A stretch of 64,000 nt of DNA from Aphis gossypii (Eukaryota; Arthropoda; Insecta; Hemiptera; Aphididae): the NCBI RefSeq assembly GCF_020184175.1, contig NC_065531.1, positions 74,494,604 to 74,558,603 of the forward strand, given 5' to 3'. A model generated the notes under the pieces. It was given only the letters and a program-made list of their open reading frames with translations. It had not been told where the DNA came from and did not search any database. Below are positions 50,920 to 61,269 of the stretch, one piece after another. Position 1 is the stretch's first letter, and every line of letters starts with the position of its first letter. Position numbers and translations under genes: made by a program.

Positions 50920-52316
50920 CACAAGGTTCCTGACTATGATGCATCGAAACCTGAATCATGGATTGTTTACTTGGACGCAACCAATCTGTATTTATATTGT
51001 TGTAAATTTTTAATAGAATAATAATGTAATATATTTTATAGTTATGGCTGGGCGATGAGTAGATCTATGCCGAAAGATGGATTTGGATGGTTTAACGATG
51101 ACTTAAGTGTTGAAAATATTTTAAATTTGTTGGATGGAATGAATGAAACGTCTGAGGAAGTAGATGTTGAGTACCCTAAATCATTGCATGATGACCACAA
51201 TGATTTACCATATCTAGCGGAGAGGATAACCCCACCAGGATCAAAAATAAAAAAACTTGTCGCTAATTTACAATATAAAAATAATTATGTTGTACATTAC
51301 ATGGCATTAATACAGGCCATAAAAGCTGGGTTAATTTTGAAAAAGGTAATGATTGTATTTATTAGTAAATAATGTATTTAATTTTTTGTATATTATATAG
51401 GTTCATAGAGTTTTAAAATTTAACCAATCACCTTGGCTTGCCAAGTATATCGAATTGAACACTAATATGAGGAAAAATGCAGAAAATGATTTTGAAAAAG
51501 TTCTTCAAATTAATGAATAATGCAGTATTTGGTATGAGTTATTTTATAATATTTTTTATTTATTTTTATAATTGTTTTAAACTTTCCAGGAAAAACAATG
51601 GAGAATGTTAGGAACCGAATAAACATGAAGTTAGTGTCAGACGATAAAAAGTGTGCCAAGTTGATTAATAAAATTACATTTAAAAATATCACAATATATA
51701 ACAACAACCTTGCAGCAGTACATTTGAATAACGATGAATTAAAATTTGATAAACCTATTTATATAGGTTTTTCTATTCTCGATGTATCAAAAACCTTAAT
51801 GTACGATTTCCACTATGGTTACATGAAACAACACTATGGCAGCTGTATTGAACTTATGTACATGGATACAGGTACCAATTTCCTGTGATTAATATTATAA
51901 TCTTACAATGTATAACAAAAAAAAAAATATTTATTTCAGATTTATATATTCAATTAAGACTCATGACTTCTCTGCTGATCTAAAAAATAATAGTTTTTTG
52001 TTTGAACGTATGGATACTTCAAACTTGCCAATCGATCACCCATGCTATTAAAAAAAAAAAATTTACCTGGAACGTTTACCGATGAGACAAACGGTCAAGC
52101 GATAAGAGAATTTATCGCTTTGCGAGCTAAGTCTTACGCCTATAACTTAGCGGGCGTAGAAAAAATTAAATCAAAAGGAATACGTTATCATGTAGTTAAA
52201 AACCATTTAACGATGTCCGACCACAAGAAATGTCTGTTTTGGGATGGTATACCGCCAGAAACAAACGAAACTCGAAATTTAGCTGTTGAGCAGTCTAAAC
52301 AGTTTGTTTATTAGGA
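50920..52316 (+). pseudogene. protein-primed family B DNA polymerase, broken, intron-bearing (adintovirus/Polinton-like)
   Basis: Only the C-terminal polymerase half is present. Conserved blocks seen in separate segments are the Asp-containing motif A region (about 50970-51060), an Asn-Asn-Ala motif B region (about 51510-51535), the Asp-Thr motif C region (about 51865) and the C-terminal block with REFIALRAKSYAYN (52110-52150). Four short introns with GT-AG ends are suggested at 50988-51041, 51346-51400, 51532-51589 and 51872-51939; two of them split motifs A and C, and unspliced reading meets stops. Frame changes near 51500 and at the A-run at about 52045 break the gene. The exonuclease half is missing. 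Confidence 0.7.
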
Positions 52317-52400
52317 CTATGTCTTAGGTCTCAGTTCTCCGAGTACTTCACCATTGGCGTCCATGTTTGCGAATGACGAATTTTCATAAAAAACACCGTA

Positions 52401-53084
52401 TTATATAACAACAAATGTATCGAATCCATGACGATATCTTCCGTTGTCGCGTTCACAGTCTTTGTTTATTACGATAAAATCGAATCTACCCTTACGCCAA
52501 CACGATGTACAAAAATCTTTAAATTCTGTATACGACATATCACCAGAGCAATGCTCATTGTAAACGTGTTTTAAGTTGATTTCGTCTTGCTTAAATAATA
52601 CAATAAAATTAGCGTTATCACGCAAGAGTTGTTTAGGTACTTTTGAATAACTCTGAGCCAGATAGAATACATCTATTAAATTATGTCGACCTCTGGAAAA
52701 GTAAGTTATTGCAATTTTCTGATTTTCCGAAATAATATCGTCAAAAATAAACACAGAGTTTGGTAATGCTTCTTCGGGTGGTAATACTTTTTCATTTTCA
52801 TAGAACGTGAATAATCCAACATCAGTGCCCGATAAAATCTCTCCAAGCATTTTATATTTAGGCTGATCTAATGTTTTAGAGTATATGTAAACGTTATGAA
52901 ATCTTATTCCGTTTATATTTGTTAATAAAGTAAAGATTAAATTCGTTTTTCCACAGCCGGAAGGTCCCACAATGAGTGAACGTATCGTATTAGGTAGAAG
53001 CGCTCCATGCCTATGTTCTTGAAACGATGTAGGTGGATCCATGTTTTCAACTATCAGTTTTATTTGTTGCTTGATGAATTTCAT
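52401..53084 (-). CDS. DNA-packaging ATPase, FtsK/A32-like, intact
   Basis: From the ATG at 53084 the protein has about 227 residues. SLIVGPSGCGKTN is the Walker A P-loop (residues about 37-49) and NSVFIFDDI the Walker B with its acidic pair (about residue 110). This is the genome-packaging ATPase shared by adintoviruses, Polintons, virophages and large DNA viruses; it drives DNA into the preformed capsid. It is divergently arranged with the PLA2-like gene, 41 bp apart, implying a shared bidirectional promoter. No stop or frameshift is seen, in contrast to its neighbours. An alternative start is the Met at 53045. Confidence 0.85.
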   Translation of the reverse strand: MKFIKQQIKLIVENMDPPTSFQEHRHGALLPNTIRSLIVGPSGCGKTNLIFTLLTNINGIRFHNVYIYSKTLDQPKYKMLGEILSGTDVGLFTFYENEKVLPPEEALPNSVFIFDDIISENQKIAITYFSRGRHNLIDVFYLAQSYSKVPKQLLRDNANFIVLFKQDEINLKHVYNEHCSGDMSYTEFKDFCTSCWRKGRFDFIVINKDCERDNGRYRHGFDTFVVI

Positions 53085-53125
53085 TATAAATATCTTTGTA
53101 AAGATGAGAATGCGATCAGTACACA

Positions 53126-53826
53126 ATGTCACCCGCTCGAAGAAGCAACAAGAATAAAGGTGGAGGTCTCATCAACACACTTATAAACAAACTGCCGATC
53201 GAACTTCACGTGCCTGGTAAGTTTATTAAATCCGATATTATCATAATAATAATATATTTTTTTTTTTTTTTTTTGTAGGTTATCAATACTGTGGACCGGG
53301 TACAAATTTAAAAAAACGATTAGCTCGAGGCGATAAAGGTATAAACCTACTAGACTCTGCTTGTAGAGACCACGACATAGAATACGAGCATAGTAACTCT
53401 ATCACAGATCGTAATAAAGCCGATTATATATTAGAACAAAGAGCCTGGAACAGGTTCAAGTCAAAAGATTCTAGTTTAAAAGAAAAAGCTGTGGCTGTCG
53501 GAGAAAAAAACTTGATTAAATTAAGTAAAAAATGTGTAGCTGTTGCACGAAAAACATTTAAAACTAAGAAAACGAAAGCCCCAAGAACAATAAATATTCC
53601 GAAAAAAGGCGGTGTGCTAACACTAATACCGATTTTCGCCGGTCTATCGGCTTTGGGAGCTCTAACTGGTGGTGTTGCTAACGTTGTTAAGATGGCTAAT
53701 GAGTTTAATAGAAACACTCCATCACATTTAGGTAATGGAGTATATCTCGCACCATATAAAGGCAACTCATATAAAATAGTAACACCGAATAAAACTAGAG
53801 GGGGTATACAAACGAAAAAAAACTAA
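53126..53826 (+). CDS. phospholipase A2-like virion protein, two exons
   Basis: Exon 1 (53126-53216) is joined by a 62-bp GT-AG intron with a long pyrimidine tract to exon 2 (53279-53826), in phase, giving about 212 residues. The second exon begins with the calcium loop CGPGT and then DSACRDHDIEY, the His-Asp catalytic helix of the PLA2 family used by parvoviruses and some other viruses to breach endosomes. A Lys-rich middle follows, then a hydrophobic glycine/alanine-rich stretch (about residues 140-165), likely membrane-active. The arrangement fits a minor virion protein. No stop is seen. Alternative: a cellular PLA2 captured by the virus. Confidence 0.75.
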
Positions 53827-53837
53827 TAGCCACGTTA

Positions 53838-54185
53838 CCCAATAGAGCGTTGTACGATTACGAACTTTTAAAATTCGCTCGTGATGTACCTCATTTTATC
53901 GGTGGTGTGTTTACCAGAGATAAGTTGCCAGTTCGTCCTAAACACTTAGAATCTGGGATTATCAACTTGGATACGGCGAATAGTACAGGAACTCATTGGG
54001 TAGCGTATAAAAAAATCGGAAAAAATGTAGAATATTACGATAGTTTTGGAAATTTACCACCACCACTCGAAGTACAGAACTATTTTCACGGATGCGCTAT
54101 TAATTATAATTATAACAGAGAACAAAAATATAACACTACAAACTGTGGACACTTGTGTTTAAAATTTTTATCATGTACACGATAA
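53838..54185 (+). CDS. adenovirus-type cysteine protease (C5-like)
   Basis: The frame shows STGTHWVAY with the catalytic His, EYYDSFG with the acidic partner, and TNCGHLCLKFL with the nucleophile Cys, in the order of adenovirus maturation proteases. Such proteases process capsid precursors in adintoviruses and Polintons. There is no ATG at the start: the frame is open upstream into the end of the PLA2-like gene, and the first in-frame candidates are near-cognate codons, so the original start may be mutated. The 3' end overlaps the next gene by 13 bp. Otherwise intact. Confidence 0.78.
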   Translation, partial: PNRALYDYELLKFARDVPHFIGGVFTRDKLPVRPKHLESGIINLDTANSTGTHWVAYKKIGKNVEYYDSFGNLPPPLEVQNYFHGCAINYNYNREQKYNTTNCGHLCLKFLSCTR

Positions 54186-54845
54186 CGTTAAACGGAAACT
54201 CTAGTGAATTGTCATGTGATATTTTTCCGCCTATAGAAGTAGAAAATACAGCGCAGATTTGTCTTTTGAGCTTACAGACGAATAATTCAATTCCAAACAT
54301 AGAACCTGGTTGCAATACCATAGGTTTTCGGAATATGATTGGACAAATTGAAAACGTAATTATACCTACTGGTTCGTACGAGTTGGATGACTTAGAGTCT
54401 GTTATAAACAAATTTATGCCTGACTATGTTACTCATTTTAAATTAAAAGCAAACAGCAATACATTAAAGTGTATGATATCCTGTAGCCATGAGATTGACT
54501 TTTCAGTCGAAAACAGCGTTGCTAAATTGTTGGGTTTTAGAAACGTCTTATACACTACCGGTGTTACTCACGAATCTGAAAATACAGTCAACATAATGAA
54601 AGTAAACTGTATAAAAATAGAGTGCAACTTAATTGTTGGTTCATTTTGTGACGGAACGCCAAGTCAGATCATACATGAACTTTACCCGACTGTGCCTGCA
54701 GGTTATAAGATCGTTGAGGTACCTAGACACCAGTGTTTTACAGACTAAACACGACCTCAATAAGTAAAGTAAATATTGTACTAAAAGATCAAAACGATTT
54801 TCTAATAAATCTACGGGGAGAACCGATTACAATTCGTTTACAAAT
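54173..54845 (+). pseudogene. penton-like minor capsid protein, frameshifted at C-terminus
   Basis: The ATG at 54173 lies inside the end of the protease gene. The main frame (to 54748) has a beta-rich pattern with GNSSELSCDIFPPIEVEN near the N-terminus and LLGFRNVLY in the middle, a layout I associate with the penton (single jelly-roll) protein of adintovirus/Polinton capsids. After the stop at 54748 a different frame encodes DFLINLRGEPITIRLQ up to 54845, which looks like the true C-terminus, so a frameshift occurred near 54735. Confidence 0.6.
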
Positions 54846-54856
54846 AACACAGTGAT

Positions 54857-55015
54857 ATGGCACTCAAATTTAATATAAAAACTGCTCCCATCAAAAAACC
54901 CGTCAGTGTAGTACCGACAGTGAAGAAGCCTACATCTAAACCGTCAGTGAAGAAGATAATAAACAAAATCAAGCTCACGAAAAATAATTTAAATTTTCTT
55001 CGTTCGTTACAATGA
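54857..55015 (+). CDS. small basic Lys-rich protein, 52 residues
   Basis: ATG at 54857, TGA at 55013-55015 overlapping the next ATG (55012) in an ATGA pair. About a quarter of residues are Lys, with repeated KKP and KPSVKK motifs. Position between penton-like and major capsid genes and its charge suggest a DNA-condensing core peptide analogous to adenovirus pX. This is inference; no catalytic motif. Confidence 0.55.
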   Translation: MALKFNIKTAPIKKPVSVVPTVKKPTSKPSVKKIINKIKLTKNNLNFLRSLQ

Positions 55016-56264
55016 TGGAAGACTCATATTTAGACGTGACTGCTGACTATGTCGATGATTGTAAAATAACACAAATGCAATATCATTCGTTTACACCATA
55101 TTCAAACACGTCTTTTTCATACAACGATGAAATTAGAATAAATATCCAGAATATGGATTCTTACACTTTACCGTGTGAGAGTTTTCTTTACATTGAAGGG
55201 AATGTACCAAAAACCTTCCGATGCTGTTGGAGACGTACGTTTTTCAAATAATGGATTGGCATTTTTATTCTCCGAGATGTGATATGAAATAAACGGAATA
55301 GAAATACAAAAATTGAAATCACCCGGAGTGTCGTCTTGTTTGAAAGCATACTGTTCATATACACCAAATGACTTGAATACATTAGACAACTGTGCTTGGG
55401 ATACAGAAATGGACGGTGAAGATAATAAAAATTTTATGACCGACAATGTATTTGCCGGATGCATCCCTCTAAAACATTTATTCGGATTTTGTGAAGATTA
55501 TAAAAAAATATTACTTAATTGCAATCAACAATTGATTTTAAATCGCTCGTCTACTGATTTGGACGCTATACGTGTTGTGGGTGCCGGAGCCACCGAAAAC
55601 GTTGAGAAAAATAAAAAAATTACTATTGAACTGACTAAGGTGGCGTGGAAGATGCCTATAATCAAAGTCACTGATAAAGAAAAATTAAAACTGCTGAAAG
55701 TATTGGATTCGCGCAAAACATTATCATGCGCGTTCAGAACCTGGGATCTATGTGAATATCCGGTACTCCCTAGAAATACTTCACATTCATGGACGATAAA
55801 GTCTAGAAGCTTGCTTGAAAAACCGAGATTTATTTTGTTTGGGTTACAAACAGATCGAAAAAAAAATATAGAAATCGACGCTGGACGCTTCGATCACTGC
55901 CAACTAAAAAATCTTAAGGTACACTTAAATTCAGAAGTGTTTCCATATGAAGACTTTCGAGCTGATTTTAAAAAAAAATACCACCTGCTTACTGTATAAG
56001 GCTTATACAGACTTTCAAAAATCGTATTACGAAAGAGATTATTGTGAACCATTGTTATCAAAAAATGTTTTTCAAACATATGTTCCAATCGTCGTTGTCG
56101 ATTTGTCGTACCAGAATGATAACGTTAAATCATCGACCATAGACCTACGAATAGAATTTGAAACGGACACAGTTATTCCTGAGAAGACTGCAGCTTATTG
56201 TTTAATACTACATGATCAGATTATAACTTATAACCCGTTTAGCGGTGATGTTAGAAAATTGTAA
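55012..56264 (+). pseudogene. major capsid protein (hexon-like), broken
   Basis: Starting at 55012, the frame encodes the N-terminal part of a double jelly-roll-type capsid protein (MQYHSFTPYSNTSFSYNDE). It is broken by a frame change near 55215, a TGA shortly after in the shifted frame (about 55279), and another frame change at the A-run near 55970. The middle segment (55313-55999) and the end (to 56264) are otherwise well preserved, with RTWDLCEYPVLPRNTSHSWT visible. Size and place after the penton-like and basic genes match adintovirus/Polinton order. Capsid assembly from this copy is impossible. Confidence 0.72.
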
Positions 56265-56401
56265 CCCTTGTATATAATTTTAGACCTTGTAAATATTTTA
56301 TACCTCGTACACTTATGTAAAAACTTATTCTAATAAATAAAAAAAAAAGTTTTTAAGTATCACGCTTGTTTTTATTTTACATAAATCATTAATAAACAAT
56401 A

Positions 56402-57660
56402 TTATTCAAAAAACAGTTTCCGTTTTGCACTCCGCTTTTTCGTGGGCTTGCTGTCTAGAATAGATAGTGATTTGTTGAAAGGCGTTGGACCGTCGTTTTC
56501 ATCAACAGCAATGCTTGGTGGTGAATGGATTACTCGGTTATTATACCATGGAGGGTACTGTGCAAAATTGTCTGAATCAAATCCATCAGCTGTATTGTCT
56601 AAACAGTCGAACGATGGTAGACTGGTAGGCTAAACAAATAATAATTTGTTAATATATATATATCATCGAAATAAAATGCAAAAATTACCTTCGGCTTGGA
56701 TTCCTGATTTTGTACACAAAATGTTGCCTGTGTAGGATTTATCTGCGAACATTCTCCATCGAAAAAAGACGGTAAGAATGATTGTCATGGGGCCGGCTGC
56801 GCATCGTTGTCATCGTTATATTGCGGAGACGGTGATGAATATTTTTTCGGAATAATGGGCGGGGACAATGACGAAATTGGATCAACAAATAACTAAAAAT
56901 AATAAAAATAAAATAACTATTCTATAGAATATTAAGGTTTAATTACCTCTGGTGACATTTGTCCGCTCCATCTTAAACATTTTTCGGCTAATTTTTGTGC
57001 AGCAAACATTTTCAGCTGGCTAACAAAATTTAAGTCGACATTCTTTATGATGTGATCAGCCTTAAGGTTTTTAATAAAAATAATCATTTCTTCGATTGTT
57101 TTCGGTGGCAATTGTACATTGGTAAATTCCCGGTCTATATAATTTCCAATAATTTCAAACTGTTTTAAGACAAGTGGTCGTATGATATTGGTTTTTCGTA
57201 TGACCGTTTCGACAATAGACCATTCCAAATATTACAATTTTATTAAATCTGTACGATTTAGCAAAACACGACAACCATTTACAGTTTTCGACTCGATTAC
57301 AAGCATATTTTCCCCTTGATACACCATACTAGATAGCGAAATAATTTCTGTTTCCAGAAATAAATTTCGATTGTATTTTTGAGGTACGTCGAGTACGAAT
57401 GACAGTATATTTCCCATCAGCGAGAATATACGTCGTAAAAAATCGGATGGCATATTTACGTAAAGCGACGGTGTGATTATTTGGACTATGATATTGAACT
57501 TGTCTTCCGAATCAAGTCCTACATTCAAAAACTTACGGCCAGTGAAGTCAAGTATAAAATTACTGCAGTCGATGAGTTCGGCAGGTGGTGTTGGTGGAAC
57601 ATAGGTAAAATTCTTCTTTTTCTTGTAAATTTCTTCCATGTTTCTGATAGAACCAGCCAT
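56402..57660 (-). pseudogene. spliced minus-strand gene of unknown function in the viral module
   Basis: Reading from ATG 57660 the frame runs to TAA 57232-57234, then continues in the same frame to a GTAATT donor near 56948. Two further exons follow, about 56885-56693 and 56636-56402, ending TAA at 56402-56404. The first exon encodes a mixed alpha/beta protein (for example YVNMPSDFLRRIFSLMGNIL, then SLSSMVYQGEN); the last exon is acidic, then ends in a basic KPTKKRSAKRK segment like a nuclear localisation signal. The internal TAA and one TGA in the middle exon make this copy non-functional. It is convergent with the capsid genes. No family recognised; a replication or regulatory role is only a guess. 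Confidence 0.5.
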
Positions 57661-57837
57661 GTTTAAAATTATTTTTGAAAATAAAAACTCACTAAAATTT
57701 AAAAAGACGGAGCGAGCGAAAAATACGTGTACACCAGTTTAAGGTGGCAGACCGACTAAAGACAAGTGTCAGTTGTTTCAGCGTAGTTTGTAACATTAGT
57801 ATAATAGTCATGTGAATTGTCTCTTCTACGATATTTA
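57661..57837. promoter_or_regulatory. upstream region of the minus-strand viral gene
   Basis: Short CG-balanced stretch with ACGGAGCGAGCG, upstream of the ATG at 57660. Probably its promoter and possibly the edge of the viral insertion; no terminal repeat was resolved. Confidence 0.25.
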
Positions 57838-57842
57838 AGTGT

Positions 57843-58090
57843 ATTCTAATGTATCCGCTATTAAAGATCAATTAATATTGCTAAACATTTTAACCCTATT
57901 AAGAATCAATAAATTCTTTACATTTAATTCGGATTTATTAATGTGTTTAAGTATAATTGAATGTGTTTATGTATCCGCTATTAATGATCAATTGATATTG
58001 CTAAACATTTTAACCCTATTAAGAATCAATACATTTAATAATGTGTTTAAGTATAATTTTAATTCGGATGTATTAATGTGTCTGCTAAAA
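57843..58090. repeat. 120-bp tandem duplication
   Basis: GTATCCGCTATTAAAGATCA at 57851 recurs at 57971 with two substitutions, followed by the shared TTGCTAAACATTTTAACCC block. Two copies, the second rearranged in its right part. Confidence 0.85.
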
Positions 58091-58390
58091 TTAAATTTTA
58101 TCCTTAAGTATAACAGTTTTGATTACTATCATCAATGGAGTTAGAGTCGATGTGGGTTAAGACGTCTTCAATTAAAATGGGGGTATACGGTTCAACTCTT
58201 AAACCAGATTTTTTGTACATTTTTATTTAATAATATATGATAACGTTTGATAAGAAAATTATATCAGTGATAATGTACGATAACATGTGATAAGTGATAA
58301 CGTGTGATAAGAAGATCTTGTACGATTTATATAATATATGTCGGCTACGTATTCGGCGGCTGGTGGGCGTTACGGCGGCGGGATGAGGGA
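58091..58390. other. noncoding with TGATAA repeats
   Basis: Repeated GTGATAA/TGATAACG units at 58250-58310, then a GC-rich GGCGGCTGGTGGGCG patch (58350-58385) just downstream of the Harbinger pseudogene. Confidence 0.4.
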
Positions 58391-60130
58391 CTAGGGACTA
58401 GGTGCCAGGATCGGCATATTTATTCTACTGTGGTTATTCATATCAATGCATAAATTATGTAATACACATGATGATACGATAAATTTTGTTATTTTATCTA
58501 CAGAATGAATGTCTAATTGCAGCAACTGTCTAAATCTAGATTTAAGGAGTCCAAATGAATTCTCAATCAACACTCTAGTTGCACAAAATCTTTTATTAAA
58601 GTATCTCTGGGTATCTGTTAACCTTCCGTAATCTTTGAATGGAATAAGCAACCACTCTCGTAAACTGTATGCACCATCACCAATTAAATGAAATTTTTTA
58701 CCACATTTAATTGGGAGCATTTTGCTCAAATCTGATAATGTAAACACTTTAGAATCATGTATTTTACCAGGAGCACCTGTAAATACATCAACAAATCTTT
58801 TTTTGTAGTCACATATACCTTGAAGAGTAATTGAAGGTCTGTCATGCCTATTTGTATAGGTACTTTATATTTTATGATCAGGAGTTCGGATTGGAATTGA
58901 AGTTCCATCAATACATCCAATAACACCTAGTATTCCTGATATCTACATTAAAATAGACATATTTATTAACTAAATGTACAAAATGTTAATGCAATTAAAA
59001 GCATTAAAAAATATAATGACTTTATTGAAGTGATCTCTCACCACTAAGGAACAGATTTTATTGTAAATACATATTATTATTGGAATAAGATATTTTAAAT
59101 CTGATAAAAAATGTGTACAGTTTAGATCATTCTAATTAATTTTAGTTAAAAAATAATTTGCAAATGTATCTAGGAAAAATCATGCACTAAAACATTTAGA
59201 AATAGGTATTTAGAGATACATATAGGTTTAAATCCTACAGAATCACTGGACGTTGGACTCACACCACTTGATATGGCTAATTTGAAGTATACCCTCATTA
59301 CATCAGTTGATGTAGATCGTTTGTTCAGTGAGAACAAATCAGTATGATAAATATATGAAAATCATAAAATAAATTTATGAAATAAACAAACCTTTTGAAA
59401 TTCATGAGCTAATTTCTCAAACCCTTCATTGAAATTTATGTATGTTGAACAAATATCAATCAAAAAAACCATAACTCAGTTATTAATACGGTACTGTGTA
59501 GTGAGTCCTACTCCAAAACGTTCTGATACATCACGTAGACAACATTTGTTTGCAGAAAATCTATATATGGCACATTATTTTTTTACGGTACAAAAACAGA
59601 AAATAGGTATTGTGTAGGTAGTAATAATACCATTAATATGATAAAATATGAGTCTGGAGAACAAACTGTAATTGTGTAAGGAATCTCTTAGGAAAAAATT
59701 TGGATTCTTCAAATTTGTCTATGATAAAATAGGCAGTAGTTCGTTCCATACGAAAATGATTTTTAAACTAGAAGCATAAAAAACAATGTAGGTATGGCAT
59801 TATTATAGGTACATTATTTTATTTATACTAAGAATTAATTTATAAAAATTTAACAAAAAATAATTCTAACTACCAGAGCACTATAATACTACGTAAATTA
59901 TTATAATTATTATTATATATTTTTTTTTATAATTTATTATTTTTACTTGTTGATCGGAATAATTGTGTACAACATCTATTATATAATTGGATATTTTTGG
60001 TTTAATATTTTTTAGAGGTGTATTAAAAATGAATTCTAAAACGTCCTCATCTTCGTTATCACTACTTGATAAAAATATAACATTGCGGCTTTCTTTGGCT
60101 CATTTATATTCATATTCGTATTTTAATTAC
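58391..60130 (-). pseudogene. PIF/Harbinger transposase, decayed, minus strand
   Basis: Reading from about 60130 downwards: a weakly coding acidic N-terminal exon, an exon with FKNHFRMERTTAYFIID (about 59740), one with DVSERFGVGLTTQYRI (about 59510), one with GVIGCIDGTSIPI (first catalytic Asp, about 58900), and the large final exon (58747-58391) with HLIGDGAYSL (second Asp) and CATRVLIENSFGLL (catalytic Glu). In-frame stops occur at about 58869 and in the 59.4-kb exon. The order and motifs are diagnostic of HARBI1-type transposases. A foreign hAT-like fragment (59229-59347) lies between exons. Confidence 0.75.
59229..59347 (+). pseudogene. hAT-like C-terminal fragment
   Basis: A plus-strand exon-like frame encodes LTPLDMANLKYTLITSVDVD then RLFSENKS and stops at TGA. 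The TSVDVDRLFS pattern is the hAT dimerisation signature seen in many orphan fragments. Inserted within the minus-strand Harbinger pseudogene. Confidence 0.5.
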
Positions 60131-60351
60131 AAATTCCCTAGTATATTTGTACGAAGTCATACGTTATTACGTTAATTTAACTATATAGTATATTTAATAT
60201 TAAAATAATGAATGTTATATAATATAATATACATTAGCACAATAGGTTTCAAAATTTCAAATATCAATGTTTATTGTTTATTTGTTTATCAGAAAATTAA
60301 ATAAAGTTAAAAGATGTATAATCAATAAAAGATAAGGTGCACCGTCATGAA

Positions 60352-61269
60352 CACGGTCTTAGAAGATAAGGTCGGGACACTTCCCTATTTAACAATGTTA
60401 ATCAATTTGGTCGCTTAGAAAGGACATTTTAGTTGAGTTTTTTGCCGCTATTTTATTAGGCGCCTCGATCTGAACTTTATTAAGGTTATGCATAAAATTT
60501 AAAATATTTTAGCGGCAAACGAAAATTAATTAATATCCATCGAGATCAAGAATTCAAGCAGCTTTAGTTAATCTGAAAACCCACGGACGATTAATACATC
60601 CTAACATAACTTTCTTCTACTTTATCAAAAATTTGAAAAACATTGTAATTCACCTTATGTTTTTGATTTCATTTTAGAAGAGATATTGAGTGAACACAAA
60701 TTAAGGTTCCCATGTTCTATACATGCCACAGATATTATTTCTTTTGTAGTTGTATATTATATACGTATGAGAATGAGACAGTTTTCCCAACAAGAAAATC
60801 ATAAGAATAAAAAATTGAATCGCAATAAAAAAAAAATTGCAAAGTTATATTCTACATAACTTATAATTTATACTGTATGTCTATAAAGTGTAAATACTTA
60901 AATTATAATATAATATATAATATGCTTAATTATTAAAGTAAATCATTATCATCAATTTATTTATTTATTAATTAATTGTGAACATACTTATTACTTATAG
61001 TTAACTATTAATTAGTGTCTTGGTAACCGGGCTGGGTACAGTTATCCCAAATTTTTTTTCAAAATTTGTCACATTTTCTCAACCCTGACACCCTGCATTC
61101 ATGCCGCTACTTAATTAGGCATTAGCGATGGTAAGTTGGTAAATATTAACATTCAGAAAGTTGGAACAGAGGCGCTATGAAAATAGCGGATTAAATAAGT
61201 ACTAAAATGTCCTCTCTAAGCGGGCACAATGATAAGCAAAGAGTCCCGACCTTATCTTCTGAGACCGTG
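60352..61269 (+). mobile_element. P-type element 3, internally deleted, with THAP9-like C-terminal remnant
   Basis: Ends begin CACGGTCTTAGAAGATAAGG (left) and the near-identical reverse complement (right); 29 of 31 positions match. A second subterminal pair, GCTTAGAAAGGACATTTTAG and its partner, lies about 60-80 bp in. Flanks carry an 8-bp duplication differing at one base (GTCATGAA / ATCATGAA). Inside, at about 60680-60865, a plus-strand frame encodes CSIHATDIISFVVVYYIRMR and a Lys-rich tail, the C-terminus of THAP9-like proteins. Length 918 bp. Confidence 0.82.

Noticed and set aside
57839..58144. 101-codon plus-strand frame
   Set aside because: Produced by the 120-bp tandem duplication; the peptide repeats with it and has no family resemblance.
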